Source: Halodesulfovibrio sp. MK-HDV | GTDB taxonomy: Bacteria; Desulfobacterota; Desulfovibrionia; Desulfovibrionales; Desulfovibrionaceae | Direction: 5' to 3' | Assembly (NCBI RefSeq): GCF_009914765.1 | Contig: NZ_WYDS01000018.1 | Location: forward strand, 1 to 64,000 | DNA: 64,000 nt | Shown: one piece after another, positions 9,149 to 17,154 of the stretch | Position numbering within the stretch: the first letter of the stretch is position 1 | How the letters are laid out: every line of letters starts with the position of its first letter | Position numbers and translations under genes: made by a program | The notes under the pieces: generated by a model | What the model saw: the letters and a program-made list of their open reading frames with translations, nothing else | What the model was told of the DNA's origin: nothing | The model's database searches: none

Positions 9149-9669
9149 GATTGCACTCCTATAGCTGCCAGTAGCGCTGTGACACATTCTCCAGCTGTTT
9201 TATTCTCGCATTTAACACTGAAGTCTGCATAGTTTTTATATAATTCAGCACGCTCGTTGTAGAGATCTTCAATGGTCTGTCCTGGCGCGATGGCAAGGCC
9301 GCGATCCGGATTTTCGCTAATGCGCTCAAGAATCGTCGGCAGACTGACATCCAGATGGCATACCGGCCCTAATGAACTCAGGTGCTTCATTGCTTCTTCT
9401 CTGTACACAACACTACCGCCGGTGGCGATGATGCAACGCTTAGCGCGTAACGCGCTGACAACGGAGCATTCGACATCAAGAAATTCTTCTTTTGTCATAG
9501 AGTCGGTAACAGCCTGCAAGTTTGTTCCGTACTGGCCTTCAATAAGATGGTCGGTATCAATAAACACCCAGCCTAGCTCATGAGCAAGAATCTTCCCTAA
9601 GGTTGATTTGCCTGCGCTGGCCATGCCGATAAGTGTAATACAATCAGTTTCGTTCGGGTAATCTGCCAT
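9145..9669 (-). CDS. Shikimate-kinase-like small-molecule kinase, substrate uncertain
   Basis: A 174-aa P-loop kinase of the shikimate kinase family: Walker A GMASAGKST (15-23), DTD (38-40), an ATP-lid region around RGLAIAPGQ and the ERAELY segment with Arg140. Two features of true shikimate kinases are missing. The Arg of FRxxE that binds shikimate is Leu (FLDVE, 63-67), and the GGG motif reads GGS (84-86). The substrate may therefore differ. A homoserine kinase role is one option, since some Desulfovibrio lineages lack a standard ThrB; this is inference. The start is ATG 9669 with AAGGA upstream. Confidence 0.8.
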   Translation of the reverse strand: MADYPNETDCITLIGMASAGKSTLGKILAHELGWVFIDTDHLIEGQYGTNLQAVTDSMTKEEFLDVECSVVSALRAKRCIIATGGSVVYREEAMKHLSSLGPVCHLDVSLPTILERISENPDRGLAIAPGQTIEDLYNERAELYKNYADFSVKCENKTAGECVTALLAAIGVQS

Positions 9670-9763
9670 GAATGTTTCCTTGCTAATCTGGTTATCGCCT
9701 TTTGTTCTGCCTGTAGAGGCAGGCGGTGTCAATGCTGCTGGGCGTTGTCACAGGTGCATGGAT

Positions 9764-9796
9764 ATAAAAAAAGGCAGGTTCGTAAGAACCTGCCTT
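9764..9796 (-). terminator. Intrinsic terminator after rpsI
   Basis: AAGGCAGGTTC / GAACCTGCCTT, 11-bp perfect stem with a 4-nt loop, followed by T-run on the minus strand. Confidence 0.9.
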
Positions 9797-9825
9797 GAAG
9801 ATCGAGTAGTAAACTCGAAGCGATT

Positions 9826-10218
9826 TTAACGCTTGGAGTACTGGAAGTTAGCGCGAGCGCCACGCTGACCTGGTTTTTTACGCTCTTTCTTACGAGCGTC
9901 ACGGGTCAGGAAGCCTGCTTTTTTGAGTGTTGGACGCAGATCTTCGTCAATCACGAGCAGTGCACGGGAAATACCGTGACGAGCTGCAAGAGCCTGACCG
10001 GACATACCGCCGCCTGCAACGTTTATTTTGATGTCGAACTTCTCAAGCATTTTAACAAGCTCAAGAGGCTGACGGATGATCATCTGGAGAGTCTTACGTG
10101 GAAAGTATTCATCGTAAGGACGACCGTTAACAGTGATCTGACCGCTACCAGCGTAGAGGCGGGTACGAGCAGTAGCGTTTTTTCTTCTGCCTGTGCCGTA
10201 ATCAAATTCGTTGGACAT
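9826..10218 (-). CDS. rpsI: 30S ribosomal protein S9 (uS9)
   Basis: A 130-aa small-subunit protein whose C-terminal tail reaches the P-site tRNA. It shows [14 protein letters not shown] at the N-terminus, the [15 protein letters not shown] segment, [15 protein letters not shown] and the invariant basic end RANFQYSKR. It lies 20 bp after rplM, the usual L13-S9 pair. Confidence 0.98.
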   Translation of the reverse strand: MSNEFDYGTGRRKNATARTRLYAGSGQITVNGRPYDEYFPRKTLQMIIRQPLELVKMLEKFDIKINVAGGGMSGQALAARHGISRALLVIDEDLRPTLKKAGFLTRDARKKERKKPGQRGARANFQYSKR

Positions 10219-10238
10219 AGTAATCTCCTACCTCTAAT

Positions 10239-10673
10239 CTAGTACTTAAGTTCAAGAACCTGAGGGTTCTGAGCAGCATGTGGATGCTCTGTACCAACAC
10301 AGATCTTGAGCTTTTTCATGATAGCGCGACCAAGACGGTTCTTAGGAAGCATGCCCTGAACAGCTTTGCGAATAACATCTTCAGGTTTCTTCTCAAGCAT
10401 TGTTGCAAGGTTAGCTTCTTTGAGGCCACCTGGGTAACCGGTGTGACGGTAGTACATTTTGTCTGCCATCTTGTTACCGGTAACTTTGATTTTTTCACAA
10501 TTCACGACTACGATGAAATCACCGTTGTCAACGTGAGGTGCGAATTCTGGCTTATGTTTGCCACGAAGGCGGTGAGCGATCTGGGTAGCGAGACGACCAA
10601 GGATCTGGTCCTCTGCGTCAACTACAAACCACTCGCGGGTGATATCTTCAGGCTTAGGGCTGAAAGTTTTCAT
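10239..10673 (-). CDS. rplM: 50S ribosomal protein L13 (uL13)
   Basis: A 144-aa large-subunit assembly protein: [16 protein letters not shown] near the start, [31 protein letters not shown] and [15 protein letters not shown]. Length and order are normal. It is the first gene of the rplM-rpsI operon, with the ribosome-binding site TAGGAG. Confidence 0.98.
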   Translation of the reverse strand: MKTFSPKPEDITREWFVVDAEDQILGRLATQIAHRLRGKHKPEFAPHVDNGDFIVVVNCEKIKVTGNKMADKMYYRHTGYPGGLKEANLATMLEKKPEDVIRKAVQGMLPKNRLGRAIMKKLKICVGTEHPHAAQNPQVLELKY

Positions 10674-10704
10674 CTATATTACTCCTAGTGTCGAAACACG
10701 TTGG

Positions 10705-10733
10705 CTCTTATGGAGTTCTTGTTTCCATGTCAA
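10705..10733 (-). promoter_or_regulatory. Candidate sigma-70 promoter of rplM-rpsI
   Basis: On the minus strand TTGACA (10733-10728), a 17-bp spacer and TAAGAG (10710-10705), about 30 bp upstream of the rplM start. Confidence 0.55.
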
Positions 10734-10900
10734 TAAAACAATAAGATTGGGGTCAGCCCAAAGTCGGTGGTTGTAAGGGGGGATCCGGATTTTGTTATAA
10801 ACCCTGGAAAAGACCTCCGGCTTCGTGCGGAAAGAACGTACTTATATCATGTCTTGGTCATTGCCAAGTGATTTTTGTGAAAAAAAGAGGATTTTTTATC

Positions 10901-12142
10901 ATGTCAAGTATTCGTAAGGGATTGTTGCAGACAGTATTTTCCGGCGCGTATATGAAACGCTGGAACGATAAACTGCGACCAGCAGAGCTGTATGAGGTCG
11001 ATAAGCAGGCACATAAAATGATTATTGCGTGGCTGCTGCTGCAGGAAAATACTCGAGAGATGGAGGACGAAGAGCGTCGCGTGCTTGGCGACAGAATTGT
11101 TGAGTGGGGTATCTTTGATTACTTGTTCCGACTTGTAATTACAGATATCAAGCCGCCTGTCTATTACCGAATAAAAGAAAATCCAGAGCACCATCGCCAG
11201 CTGGTAGAATGGGTGCAAGGTGAGCTTGAACCGGTGTTGAGTACACTTGGTGCTGATTTCTGGATGCGGTTTCTTGCGTATTTCGACCCGGCTAGAAAAC
11301 ACGAATTAGCAGATGACATTCTTGCTGCCGCACATTGTTATGCAAGCAGTTGGGAATTTAAGCTTATTGAAGGATTGAATTCTTTTGATGATGAACTGGA
11401 TGTGATTCGTGAATCGTTTGTTGAGCAACAGGCGGAATTCCAGAACTTGAAAGGCTTTAAGGGTTTGATGGATCCAAAGACTCATGCGCTCGGGCGGTTC
11501 GCTAATCTTTGTGGACAGCTGCGTTTTCAAAAGCGCTGGTCGCAAATGCCGCGTATTCCAGAAACGTCCGTTATGGGGCATATGTTTTTAGTAGGTTGTT
11601 ACAGTTACTTCTTCTCAGTGGTTCAGGATGCATGTCCTGTCCGTCGTCAAAATAACTTTTTTTGCGGATTGTTCCATGACCTTCCCGAAATGCTAACTCG
11701 CGATATTATTTCACCGGTTAAAAAATCTGTGAAGGAATTGGACGTGCTTATTAAGGCGTATGAGGACGAAGAACTTGAACGACGGGTTTTTCAACCGCTT
11801 CGTGCAGAAGGGTATACTGATATTGCAGACCGGTTGGGATTTCTTCTTGGAACCGCAACCGGGTCAGAATTTCATGACTGCATAGAAGTCGACGGGAACG
11901 TAGAGCTGGTGGACTTTGAAAAGCTTCAGACTCTATATAATGATAATAAGTACAACCCGAAAGATGGCGAGATGTTAAAGGTTTGTGATGAGCTTGCAGC
12001 CTACATCGAAGCATATACAGCGGTTCGGAACGGCATTTCAATTAATGAATTGAATCAAGCCATGTGGCGATTAAGAGATAAGTATCGAAAAAAAACTATA
12101 GGTAAAATTCACATTGGAGCACTGATGTCGGATTTTGATTAA
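10901..12142 (+). CDS. HD-domain phosphohydrolase, YfbR-like
   Basis: A 413-aa protein. The second half carries an HD motif: SVMGHMFLVG (metal His) and FCGLFHDLPEMLTRDIISPVKK, which closely matches the YfbR 5'-deoxynucleotidase signature (HDxxExxTGDxxTPVK). The first 180 residues are helical and unassigned, so it is about twice the length of YfbR. Substrate specificity cannot be read from the sequence; a nucleoside monophosphate is the best guess. ATG 10901 has AGAGGA at good spacing. The gene stands alone between two terminators. Confidence 0.75.
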   Translation: MSSIRKGLLQTVFSGAYMKRWNDKLRPAELYEVDKQAHKMIIAWLLLQENTREMEDEERRVLGDRIVEWGIFDYLFRLVITDIKPPVYYRIKENPEHHRQLVEWVQGELEPVLSTLGADFWMRFLAYFDPARKHELADDILAAAHCYASSWEFKLIEGLNSFDDELDVIRESFVEQQAEFQNLKGFKGLMDPKTHALGRFANLCGQLRFQKRWSQMPRIPETSVMGHMFLVGCYSYFFSVVQDACPVRRQNNFFCGLFHDLPEMLTRDIISPVKKSVKELDVLIKAYEDEELERRVFQPLRAEGYTDIADRLGFLLGTATGSEFHDCIEVDGNVELVDFEKLQTLYNDNKYNPKDGEMLKVCDELAAYIEAYTAVRNGISINELNQAMWRLRDKYRKKTIGKIHIGALMSDFD

Positions 12143-12158
12143 GAAGAATATCTATCTA

Positions 12159-12190
12159 AAAAACTCCCCTTGTATGAGGGGAGTTTTTAT
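12159..12190 (+). terminator. Intrinsic terminator after the HD gene
   Basis: AAACTCCCCT / AGGGGAGTTT stem with a 6-nt loop and a T-rich tail. Confidence 0.88.
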
Positions 12191-12310
12191 TTTTACAGGT
12201 ATTTACTAAAAAAAAAATAAAAAGTGTAACCACGCAACAGTTAGAAACGATGTAATATGTAGAAAGATGTACCAATCTTTTATCCCATTGTGGATACAAC
12301 CTTTAACTAC

Positions 12311-12327
12311 TGATGCATTACGCATCA
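12311..12327. promoter_or_regulatory. Inverted repeat upstream of the sigma-factor cluster
   Basis: TGATGC-ATTAC-GCATCA, a perfect 6-bp inverted repeat 19 bp before the first gene of the cluster. It could be an operator or a hairpin next to the ribosome-binding site. Confidence 0.35.
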
Positions 12328-12346
12328 TGATAAGAAGGTCGTTAAT

Positions 12347-12730
12347 ATGATTCGTATTCTTTCGTTGGTTGTTTCACTTGCCTTACTTTTAGGATCGGTT
12401 TCGCTTTCTTTTGCGAAAGTCGACTGCAACAGCACTTGTTGCCAAAAGATGGAAAGACTGGTGAAAAAACGCCTTGGATTAACAGATAAGGAACGTGCTG
12501 AAGTTTTTGGTATTTTACGGAATGCTAAAACTGAGCGCAGAACGTTTGTTGATCAGTTAAGAGCACCTGATATGACGCAGGAAAAGCGTTTGGGTCTTCA
12601 TGCAAAGATTAAAGAAGTAGACGAGGCAGCTCGTGCAGAACTGGCTTCAATTTTTTCAGAAGCTCAGATGGAAAAATTTGACGAGATAATGATTGAGTTA
12701 CGCGAAAAAATTCTTTCGTGCGTGAAGTAA
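12347..12730 (+). CDS. Exported Spy/CpxP/ZraP-like periplasmic protein
   Basis: A 127-aa protein with a signal peptide (about residues 1-23, cleaving after SFA) and an all-helical mature part. The mature protein begins KVDCNSTCCQKMERL, so it has three Cys near its N-terminus, and another Cys near its C-terminus. The helical pattern LTDKERAEVFGIL...FSEAQMEKFDEI is typical of Spy/CpxP/ZraP (LTxxQ...) metal- or stress-sensing chaperones. It is the first gene of a cluster with an ECF sigma factor 21 bp downstream, which suggests sensing or buffering of periplasmic metal or thiol stress. Assignment is by pattern only. Confidence 0.65.
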   Translation: MIRILSLVVSLALLLGSVSLSFAKVDCNSTCCQKMERLVKKRLGLTDKERAEVFGILRNAKTERRTFVDQLRAPDMTQEKRLGLHAKIKEVDEAARAELASIFSEAQMEKFDEIMIELREKILSCVK

Positions 12731-12751
12731 CTTTCGTTGGCCGGAGTATTG

Positions 12752-13339
12752 ATGGAAGTGGTCAATGAAGACTGGGAAACAGTCCGCACCGTGCTGGAGG
12801 GTGATACTGCAGCGTATGCGTTGATCATTGATCGACATCAAGCCCATGTGGCGACTATCGTGGGGGCCCATGTGCCGCCGCAATACGTATCTGAGGTTGC
12901 GCACGAAACTTTTGTTCGTGCATATCGCTCACTTGCTTCATATGCACCCAAAAAGCCTTTTAAACATTGGCTGACAACGATTGCTCTACGAAGTTGTACG
13001 GATTTTTGGCGTTCTCATTATCGGAAGAAAGAATCACCGCTATGTGATTTTTCGGATAATTCTACCCAGTGGCTCGAGGCTGTCCGCTTTGCTGAATCTG
13101 AAAGAGAGTTCGAAAGGTTAAGCCAAGCACGGGAAGCTAAAGATATTTTGAATCTCGTGCTTGATTCATTGCCACCATTAGACCGGATGGTGCTGGTGAT
13201 GACGCAACTTGAAGAATATTCCAGCCAGGAAGCAGCTGAGCTGCTGGGTATTAGTTCCGCCAATGTAAAAGTTCGTGCATTTAGAGCAAAGCGTACGTTA
13301 AAGAAGCTTTTAAAAAAGTACGGGATAGAAGGGGCATAG
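12752..13339 (+). CDS. ECF-type RNA polymerase sigma factor
   Basis: A 195-aa sigma-70 family protein. Region 2 is seen in VAHETFVRAYRSLASY and FKHWLTTIALRSCTDFWR. Region 4 is seen in LDSLPPLDRMVLVMTQLEEYSSQEAAELLGIS followed by VKVRAFRAKRTLKKLL (split here by one residue run). The start is set at ATG 12752 behind GGAG rather than an in-frame TTG at 12737. It sits between an exported Spy-like protein and a small single-TM protein that starts one base after its stop, the usual place for an anti-sigma factor. Confidence 0.9.
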   Translation: MEVVNEDWETVRTVLEGDTAAYALIIDRHQAHVATIVGAHVPPQYVSEVAHETFVRAYRSLASYAPKKPFKHWLTTIALRSCTDFWRSHYRKKESPLCDFSDNSTQWLEAVRFAESEREFERLSQAREAKDILNLVLDSLPPLDRMVLVMTQLEEYSSQEAAELLGISSANVKVRAFRAKRTLKKLLKKYGIEGA

Positions 13340-13340
13340 C

Positions 13341-13643
13341 ATGGGAAAAAATATGCTTGGAAGGCTTATGTGTGTGTTGAAAAAAACACATGCTATGCAG
13401 ATGGAAGTCTACTTACCCTCTGCGTGGGGGCAGGGTGTAATGTATGATGTTTATGCAAGCACCCGTATGCAGCCACAATCGTCATTTGAACGTTATTCAC
13501 CGCAGGTTGCTCTGATGGCGGCTGTTATGCTTGTAGCCATAAGCATTCCCTGTATGCTTACCGTAGACAATGCTCTTTCATTGCTGGACTCACAACTTAT
13601 TGATGCTGCAAACGATTCAGCACAGCTGTACTTATTCATGTAG
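13341..13643 (+). CDS. Small single-TM protein, candidate anti-sigma factor
   Basis: A 100-aa protein with no recognised family. About 52 mostly cytoplasmic residues are followed by one TM segment (about 53-75, VALMAAVMLVAISIP) and a short periplasmic tail. The start codon lies one base past the sigma-factor stop, so translation is coupled. Size and topology match CnrY-type anti-sigma factors, whose N-terminus clamps the sigma factor; sequence similarity to CnrY was not established. The role is inferred from position and topology. Confidence 0.6.
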   Translation: MGKNMLGRLMCVLKKTHAMQMEVYLPSAWGQGVMYDVYASTRMQPQSSFERYSPQVALMAAVMLVAISIPCMLTVDNALSLLDSQLIDAANDSAQLYLFM

Positions 13644-13652
13644 GAGCGGGCA

Positions 13653-14060
13653 ATGAACAACTGGAAAGTCTGGACAGCATTTATGCTGGTATTTCTCTTA
13701 GGAGCAGCGTGCGGGGTCCTTGGCAGCGGAATTTTTGTTGAGCAACGAATCGTCAAATTCAAAAATTTAAAGGGGACTGGTCTCGGCGGCGGAAAGCAAT
13801 TTTTACATAAGATAGAAACGCAGGTTAAGCCGGATGAAGAGTCCATGAAAGAGATCCGCCGTATAGTTGCTGTAAATCGGCAACAAATCCGAGGGGTGCG
13901 GGGTAAGGCGGCGGAAGAAATACTTCAGATTTTCACTACTACAGAACAGGAAATTACTACGCTTCTTACACCAGAACAGCAGGTGCGTTTTGCAAAAATT
14001 ATGAAACGTATCCGAAAACGATTCGAACGTATAAAGCTGTTGCGCTCGTTACAAAAGTAA
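13653..14060 (+). CDS. Membrane-anchored CnrX/Spy-like periplasmic sensor
   Basis: A 135-aa protein with an N-terminal TM anchor (about 7-28, WTAFMLVFLLGAACGVLG) and a helical periplasmic domain. That domain contains TPEQQVRFAKIMKRIRKRF, the LTPEQ-type helix of the metal-resistance/CnrX/Spy superfamily. It follows the small TM gene by 9 bp. With the sigma factor and TM protein this reproduces the layout of CnrH-CnrY-CnrX. The His/Met ligands used by CnrX for Ni/Co are scarce here (one His), so the signal may not be Ni/Co. Confidence 0.65.
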   Translation: MNNWKVWTAFMLVFLLGAACGVLGSGIFVEQRIVKFKNLKGTGLGGGKQFLHKIETQVKPDEESMKEIRRIVAVNRQQIRGVRGKAAEEILQIFTTTEQEITTLLTPEQQVRFAKIMKRIRKRFERIKLLRSLQK

Positions 14061-14110
14061 CGCTCTTGGGGGAGCTGCGCTGCAACGTGTAAAGGGATGG
14101 ATTCTGTACC

Positions 14111-14126
14111 GCATGCCTTGGCATGC
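14111..14126. promoter_or_regulatory. Inverted repeat GCATGCC/GGCATGC
   Basis: A perfect 7-bp inverted repeat with a 2-bp spacer, 20 bp before the next start codon. It may be an operator or mRNA hairpin. The core GCAT..ATGC resembles the repeat at 12311-12327. Confidence 0.3.
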
Positions 14127-14145
14127 ATAGTAAAAAGGATGAGAG

Positions 14146-14700
14146 ATGAACACACTTAAAAAAGTATTTTTAGTGCTGGTAATGGTCTGCGCGTTTGTTA
14201 CCTTTGCAATGCAACATGATGCATATGCACATGAATCTCGCAAGAATGTGTATGTAACAAAGCGTATGAGTAAAGTGTATCCGAATCTCAGGACGCTAGA
14301 ACGCTTTATTGATGTGGCGGCTCACCGTCCTCGCAAAGTTAGACGTTTCATGCGTCGCAATGACGTTTTTGAGCTTGGTAAAGGTACACGTGTTGTAAAG
14401 ATGCGCTCAATCTTGCTCGATGGGGTTGATGCGGTTGTATATAAAGTGCGTGTTCCCAATCGTAACCAGTACGGCTACGTTCTTGCTCATAACTTAAAAA
14501 AAGTGAAAAAGCACAGAAAGCACAAAGCAGAACACGTCGTTGTATACAAAAATAAGCACAAGGTTGTGTACAAAGAAAAGCATAAAGTAAAGTATGTAGA
14601 AAAGTACGTGGAACGATATGAGCCAAGGTTCGATGATAGGTACAAAGTACGATTCAAGGCTACTGTCGCAACACCTATTTTAGTCATCAATTTTTTATAG
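14146..14700 (+). CDS. Exported very basic protein with SH3-like core and Lys/His/Tyr repeats
   Basis: A 184-aa protein with a signal peptide (about 1-28, ending DAYA) and an SH3-like middle (GKGTRVVKM...YKVRVPN...GYVLAHNL). A repetitive segment at about 120-160 is built from Lys, His, Tyr, Val and Glu (KHKVVYKEKHKVKYVEKY). The predicted charge is strongly positive. It could bind the cell wall, LPS or metals; no function is known. It follows the sigma-factor cluster on the same strand with a ribosome-binding site (AAAGGATGAGAG) and is a candidate target of that sigma factor. Confidence 0.7.
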   Translation: MNTLKKVFLVLVMVCAFVTFAMQHDAYAHESRKNVYVTKRMSKVYPNLRTLERFIDVAAHRPRKVRRFMRRNDVFELGKGTRVVKMRSILLDGVDAVVYKVRVPNRNQYGYVLAHNLKKVKKHRKHKAEHVVVYKNKHKVVYKEKHKVKYVEKYVERYEPRFDDRYKVRFKATVATPILVINFL

Positions 14701-14709
14701 AGAACAGGA

Positions 14710-14868
14710 ATGAAAAAAATTCTGTCACTCGCTTTGATGGCTAGTTTTCTATTTGTCTCCGCGGCATGTGTACATGGACATAGGCACAGGTATAAGCCTC
14801 GGCATCCGCGAAAAGTCATAATTATTGTCGAGCAATCGGTACAGGTTGCTGCACCGCAGATTGCTTAA
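14710..14868 (+). CDS. Small His/Arg-rich lipoprotein
   Basis: A 52-aa frame, starting ATG 14710 and stopping TAA 14866-14868, 9 bp after the previous gene. It encodes MKKILSLALMASFLF, a lipobox-like SAAC with Cys20, then VHGHRHRYKPRHPRK, and ends VAAPQIA. The His-rich patch directly after the lipidated Cys would suit metal binding. A strong terminator follows immediately, supporting it as the last gene of the transcript. No family recognised. Confidence 0.6.
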   Translation: MKKILSLALMASFLFVSAACVHGHRHRYKPRHPRKVIIIVEQSVQVAAPQIA

Positions 14869-14882
14869 TTAGATTGAACATA

Positions 14883-14912
14883 AAAAAAGCCCGTTTTGTC
14901 GGGCTTTTTTTA
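14883..14912 (+). terminator. Intrinsic terminator after the sigma-factor cluster
   Basis: AAAAAGCCCG / CGGGCTTTTT stem with a 6-nt loop and T-run. Confidence 0.88.
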
Positions 14913-15155
14913 TGTTAGACTGGGGGCGATTTGATGCTTGAGAAATGAAAATCTGTCGATTGTTATTTTTTTCACAAAAAGTTACCGAATCATCTTTACG
15001 TCTTGCTCACAAATGTTTACCGTTACTATAACGCAATGCAGTCATATCTATTTAGATTGCAGCGCAGAGAAAAATTTATAGACCATAACTCGCCGGTGCA
15101 TAAGTGCTGGGGTGTGACAGACTAACCGTACTCTGAGATATTAGGAGTTTCGATT

Positions 15156-15635
15156 ATGCTATTACGAAGACGTGCCTGGGATATTTTACGTGACGATTAT
15201 CCCGTTGTTAAAATAGATGATCCACTTGCTGAGGCTATTCGTAAACTTAACGCATGTGCTTCAGAAGGTTGCCTGTGTGCTTTAGTGGAAGACCGTAATG
15301 GTCGCATTAAAGGCGCGGTTTCAATTTGGGATACAATGCGTTTTATGGAAGACACTCTGCTCCGTGGCGACGGCATGAAATGCCTTGATGAAAATCGCTA
15401 TGAACAGATGTTTACTAATGCTTGCAAAGTCTCCGGCTCCATTAGCGTGAAAGACGTTATGGATAAGGATATGACTATTATTCGACCGGATGAACCGCTT
15501 TTGCTCGTGCTGGAAGACTTTGTAAAAAAAGGTCGCAGCTATGCGGTAGTCATGGAAGGCGGACACGTTATCGGTGTCATCATGATTAACGATATTTACA
15601 AAGAGATCAGTGATCAGATTTTAGCACGCGGTTAA
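15156..15635 (+). CDS. CBS-domain pair protein
   Basis: A 159-aa stand-alone Bateman module. The first CBS motif covers about residues 15-65 (DDPLAEAIRKLN...GRIKGAVSIWDTMRFM) and the second about 98-152 (VKDVMDKDMTIIRPDEPL...GHVIGVIMINDIYKE). Such modules bind adenine nucleotides or S-adenosyl compounds and regulate a partner. No partner gene is adjacent. It has a good ribosome-binding site (TTAGGAG). Confidence 0.88.
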   Translation: MLLRRRAWDILRDDYPVVKIDDPLAEAIRKLNACASEGCLCALVEDRNGRIKGAVSIWDTMRFMEDTLLRGDGMKCLDENRYEQMFTNACKVSGSISVKDVMDKDMTIIRPDEPLLLVLEDFVKKGRSYAVVMEGGHVIGVIMINDIYKEISDQILARG

Positions 15636-15775
15636 AGATTGATGATGAACCCGCATTCCGGCGTTCTTGCGAAAAAATCAGATGCTCACATACGTCTAGG
15701 TATGCTTTGCCCCTGATTTTCTCCCGCGTCTTGCACTGCACGAATTTGTCTCAATCGTATGTATAGTGAATATAA

Positions 15776-15815
15776 GAAAGCCCCCTGATTCATAAGAAAC
15801 AGAGGGCTTTTTTTG
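15776..15815. terminator. Bidirectional terminator between convergent genes
   Basis: AAAGCCCCCTG / CAGAGGGCTTT stem with one mismatch, A-run on the left and T-run on the right. Confidence 0.75.
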
Positions 15816-15832
15816 AACTAATATGAAGTAGG

Positions 15833-16735
15833 TTACTTCAGCGGTACAAGCTCGCATTGCAGGGACTTAGCACCGTCTACAAAGCGAATGCCGAAGTTTG
15901 CCCAGAATGCTTCCATGATGTCGATGCCGTCAGAAAGATCGGCGCTGCCTTCTTCGTATTTAAGGCGGAAGTATTCAAGGAACACACGGGTGTTGTTGTC
16001 CAGCATTGGTGCTTCACTGATGAGCTGTTCTTTTTCGCGAAGATACTCATAGTGATCCATGGTTGCGTACGCAAAAATGATGGAGAATGAGAGCTGGGAA
16101 ATTTTACCCTGAATCTGTGAGAGGAACTGAGAAACATTTTTGTTTTTCTGGAATTCCTGCTGCTGGAATTTAATCCAGTCATAGTATTCAGGCTTGTTGT
16201 TAATAAGAGCAATGTTGCCCATGAGAGAATTTTCAAGGTCGGCGCGCGCTGTCTCGGAAAGTTCAGTACCCAGAGCGTTCTTTACGATAGCATCACGGAA
16301 TTCGAAAGATTTACGTGCAGCATCGTACTGATCGAACAATTGGTACAGGTTCATAAAGTAGTTTGCATAGCGGTCTAATTTATGACGTGTAAGAACAGGG
16401 AAGCGGCCTTTGTTTACGATAAGGGTAAACTCATGCCAGTAAATGGAGAAGCGTACCTGATTATCGTAGTGCTTTGTGAATAAGTTGGGATGGAACAGCA
16501 GGAAGTAGCCTTTCTCATGAAAGATACTTTTCGCAACAGGTTCAGCACCCGGAATGGATCTGAAATCTTTAGTGCCCTGAAGCTCGTTTACTTTGGCATC
16601 AAAGTTTTCAGGAACGATAATTTCCTGAATGCGAAAAGCCATAGTTGCATGGCGAGCCGCTTCTCCGATGATTCCAAGTTCGTCTGTAATTTCTTTACGT
16701 TGGTTGCTGTTTCCAATCTCAACACTAATCTTCAT
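15833..16735 (-). CDS. Hypothetical protein
   Basis: A 300-aa soluble protein that I do not recognise. It has no signal peptide or TM segment. It begins MKISVEIGNSNQRKEITDEL and has a mixed N-terminal part (about 1-120), then helices rich in Phe, Tyr, Gln and Asn. WHEF near residue 100 is not a full HExxH. GGAG lies before the ATG. It is transcribed alone, convergent with the CBS gene. Function unknown. Confidence 0.75.
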   Translation of the reverse strand: MKISVEIGNSNQRKEITDELGIIGEAARHATMAFRIQEIIVPENFDAKVNELQGTKDFRSIPGAEPVAKSIFHEKGYFLLFHPNLFTKHYDNQVRFSIYWHEFTLIVNKGRFPVLTRHKLDRYANYFMNLYQLFDQYDAARKSFEFRDAIVKNALGTELSETARADLENSLMGNIALINNKPEYYDWIKFQQQEFQKNKNVSQFLSQIQGKISQLSFSIIFAYATMDHYEYLREKEQLISEAPMLDNNTRVFLEYFRLKYEEGSADLSDGIDIMEAFWANFGIRFVDGAKSLQCELVPLK

Positions 16736-17154
16736 GGATGCTCCGTTATAACAAAGTAGTTTGTGCGCTCTTGCCTACCCTGACAAGCGGTTCCCTGCAA
16801 GTATGAATTGCGAGCACTGTAAAATTTAGAATAAATTTATCATACAATTTTTTATGAGTGAAATGTTGGTAAATTAAAAATAAATGAAAATAGCGCGCTG
16901 TAATTATAGTATGTATTGTGGGTCGTTGCTGGTGTGACTAAGTGTGTAAGTGGTGGTGCTTATATTCGTCTGATGGGGCGGGTAAAGGGATAAAACTTGA
17001 TTAAGATTTGTTTGAGTTCTTGCCATGTGTGGGGCAAAACTGTATGGTGCGCACCTTCCTATTAGCGAAAAACACGCCGCAGGCACAGCCCTGTGGCGTT
17101 TTTGTTCCTGAATCATAATATTAGATATAACGTTGCAATAAATAGAGATTAGAT
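16736..17154. other. Intergenic region with a possible small transcript
   Basis: About 420 bp. The left half is AT-rich (16830-16900). The right part ends in a terminator-like hairpin (17066-17106) that belongs to no visible plus-strand gene, so a short non-coding transcript is possible. No small frame with a good ribosome-binding site seen. Confidence 0.35.
17066..17106 (+). terminator. Orphan intrinsic terminator
   Basis: ACGCCGCAGG / CCTGTGGCGT stem (one G-T pair) flanked by A5 and T5, about 50 bp upstream of the next gene and with no plus-strand gene in the preceding 420 bp. Confidence 0.7.

Noticed and set aside
16439-16460. Metalloprotease motif in the unknown protein at 15833-16735
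   Set aside because: It reads WHEFTL, without the second His of HExxH.
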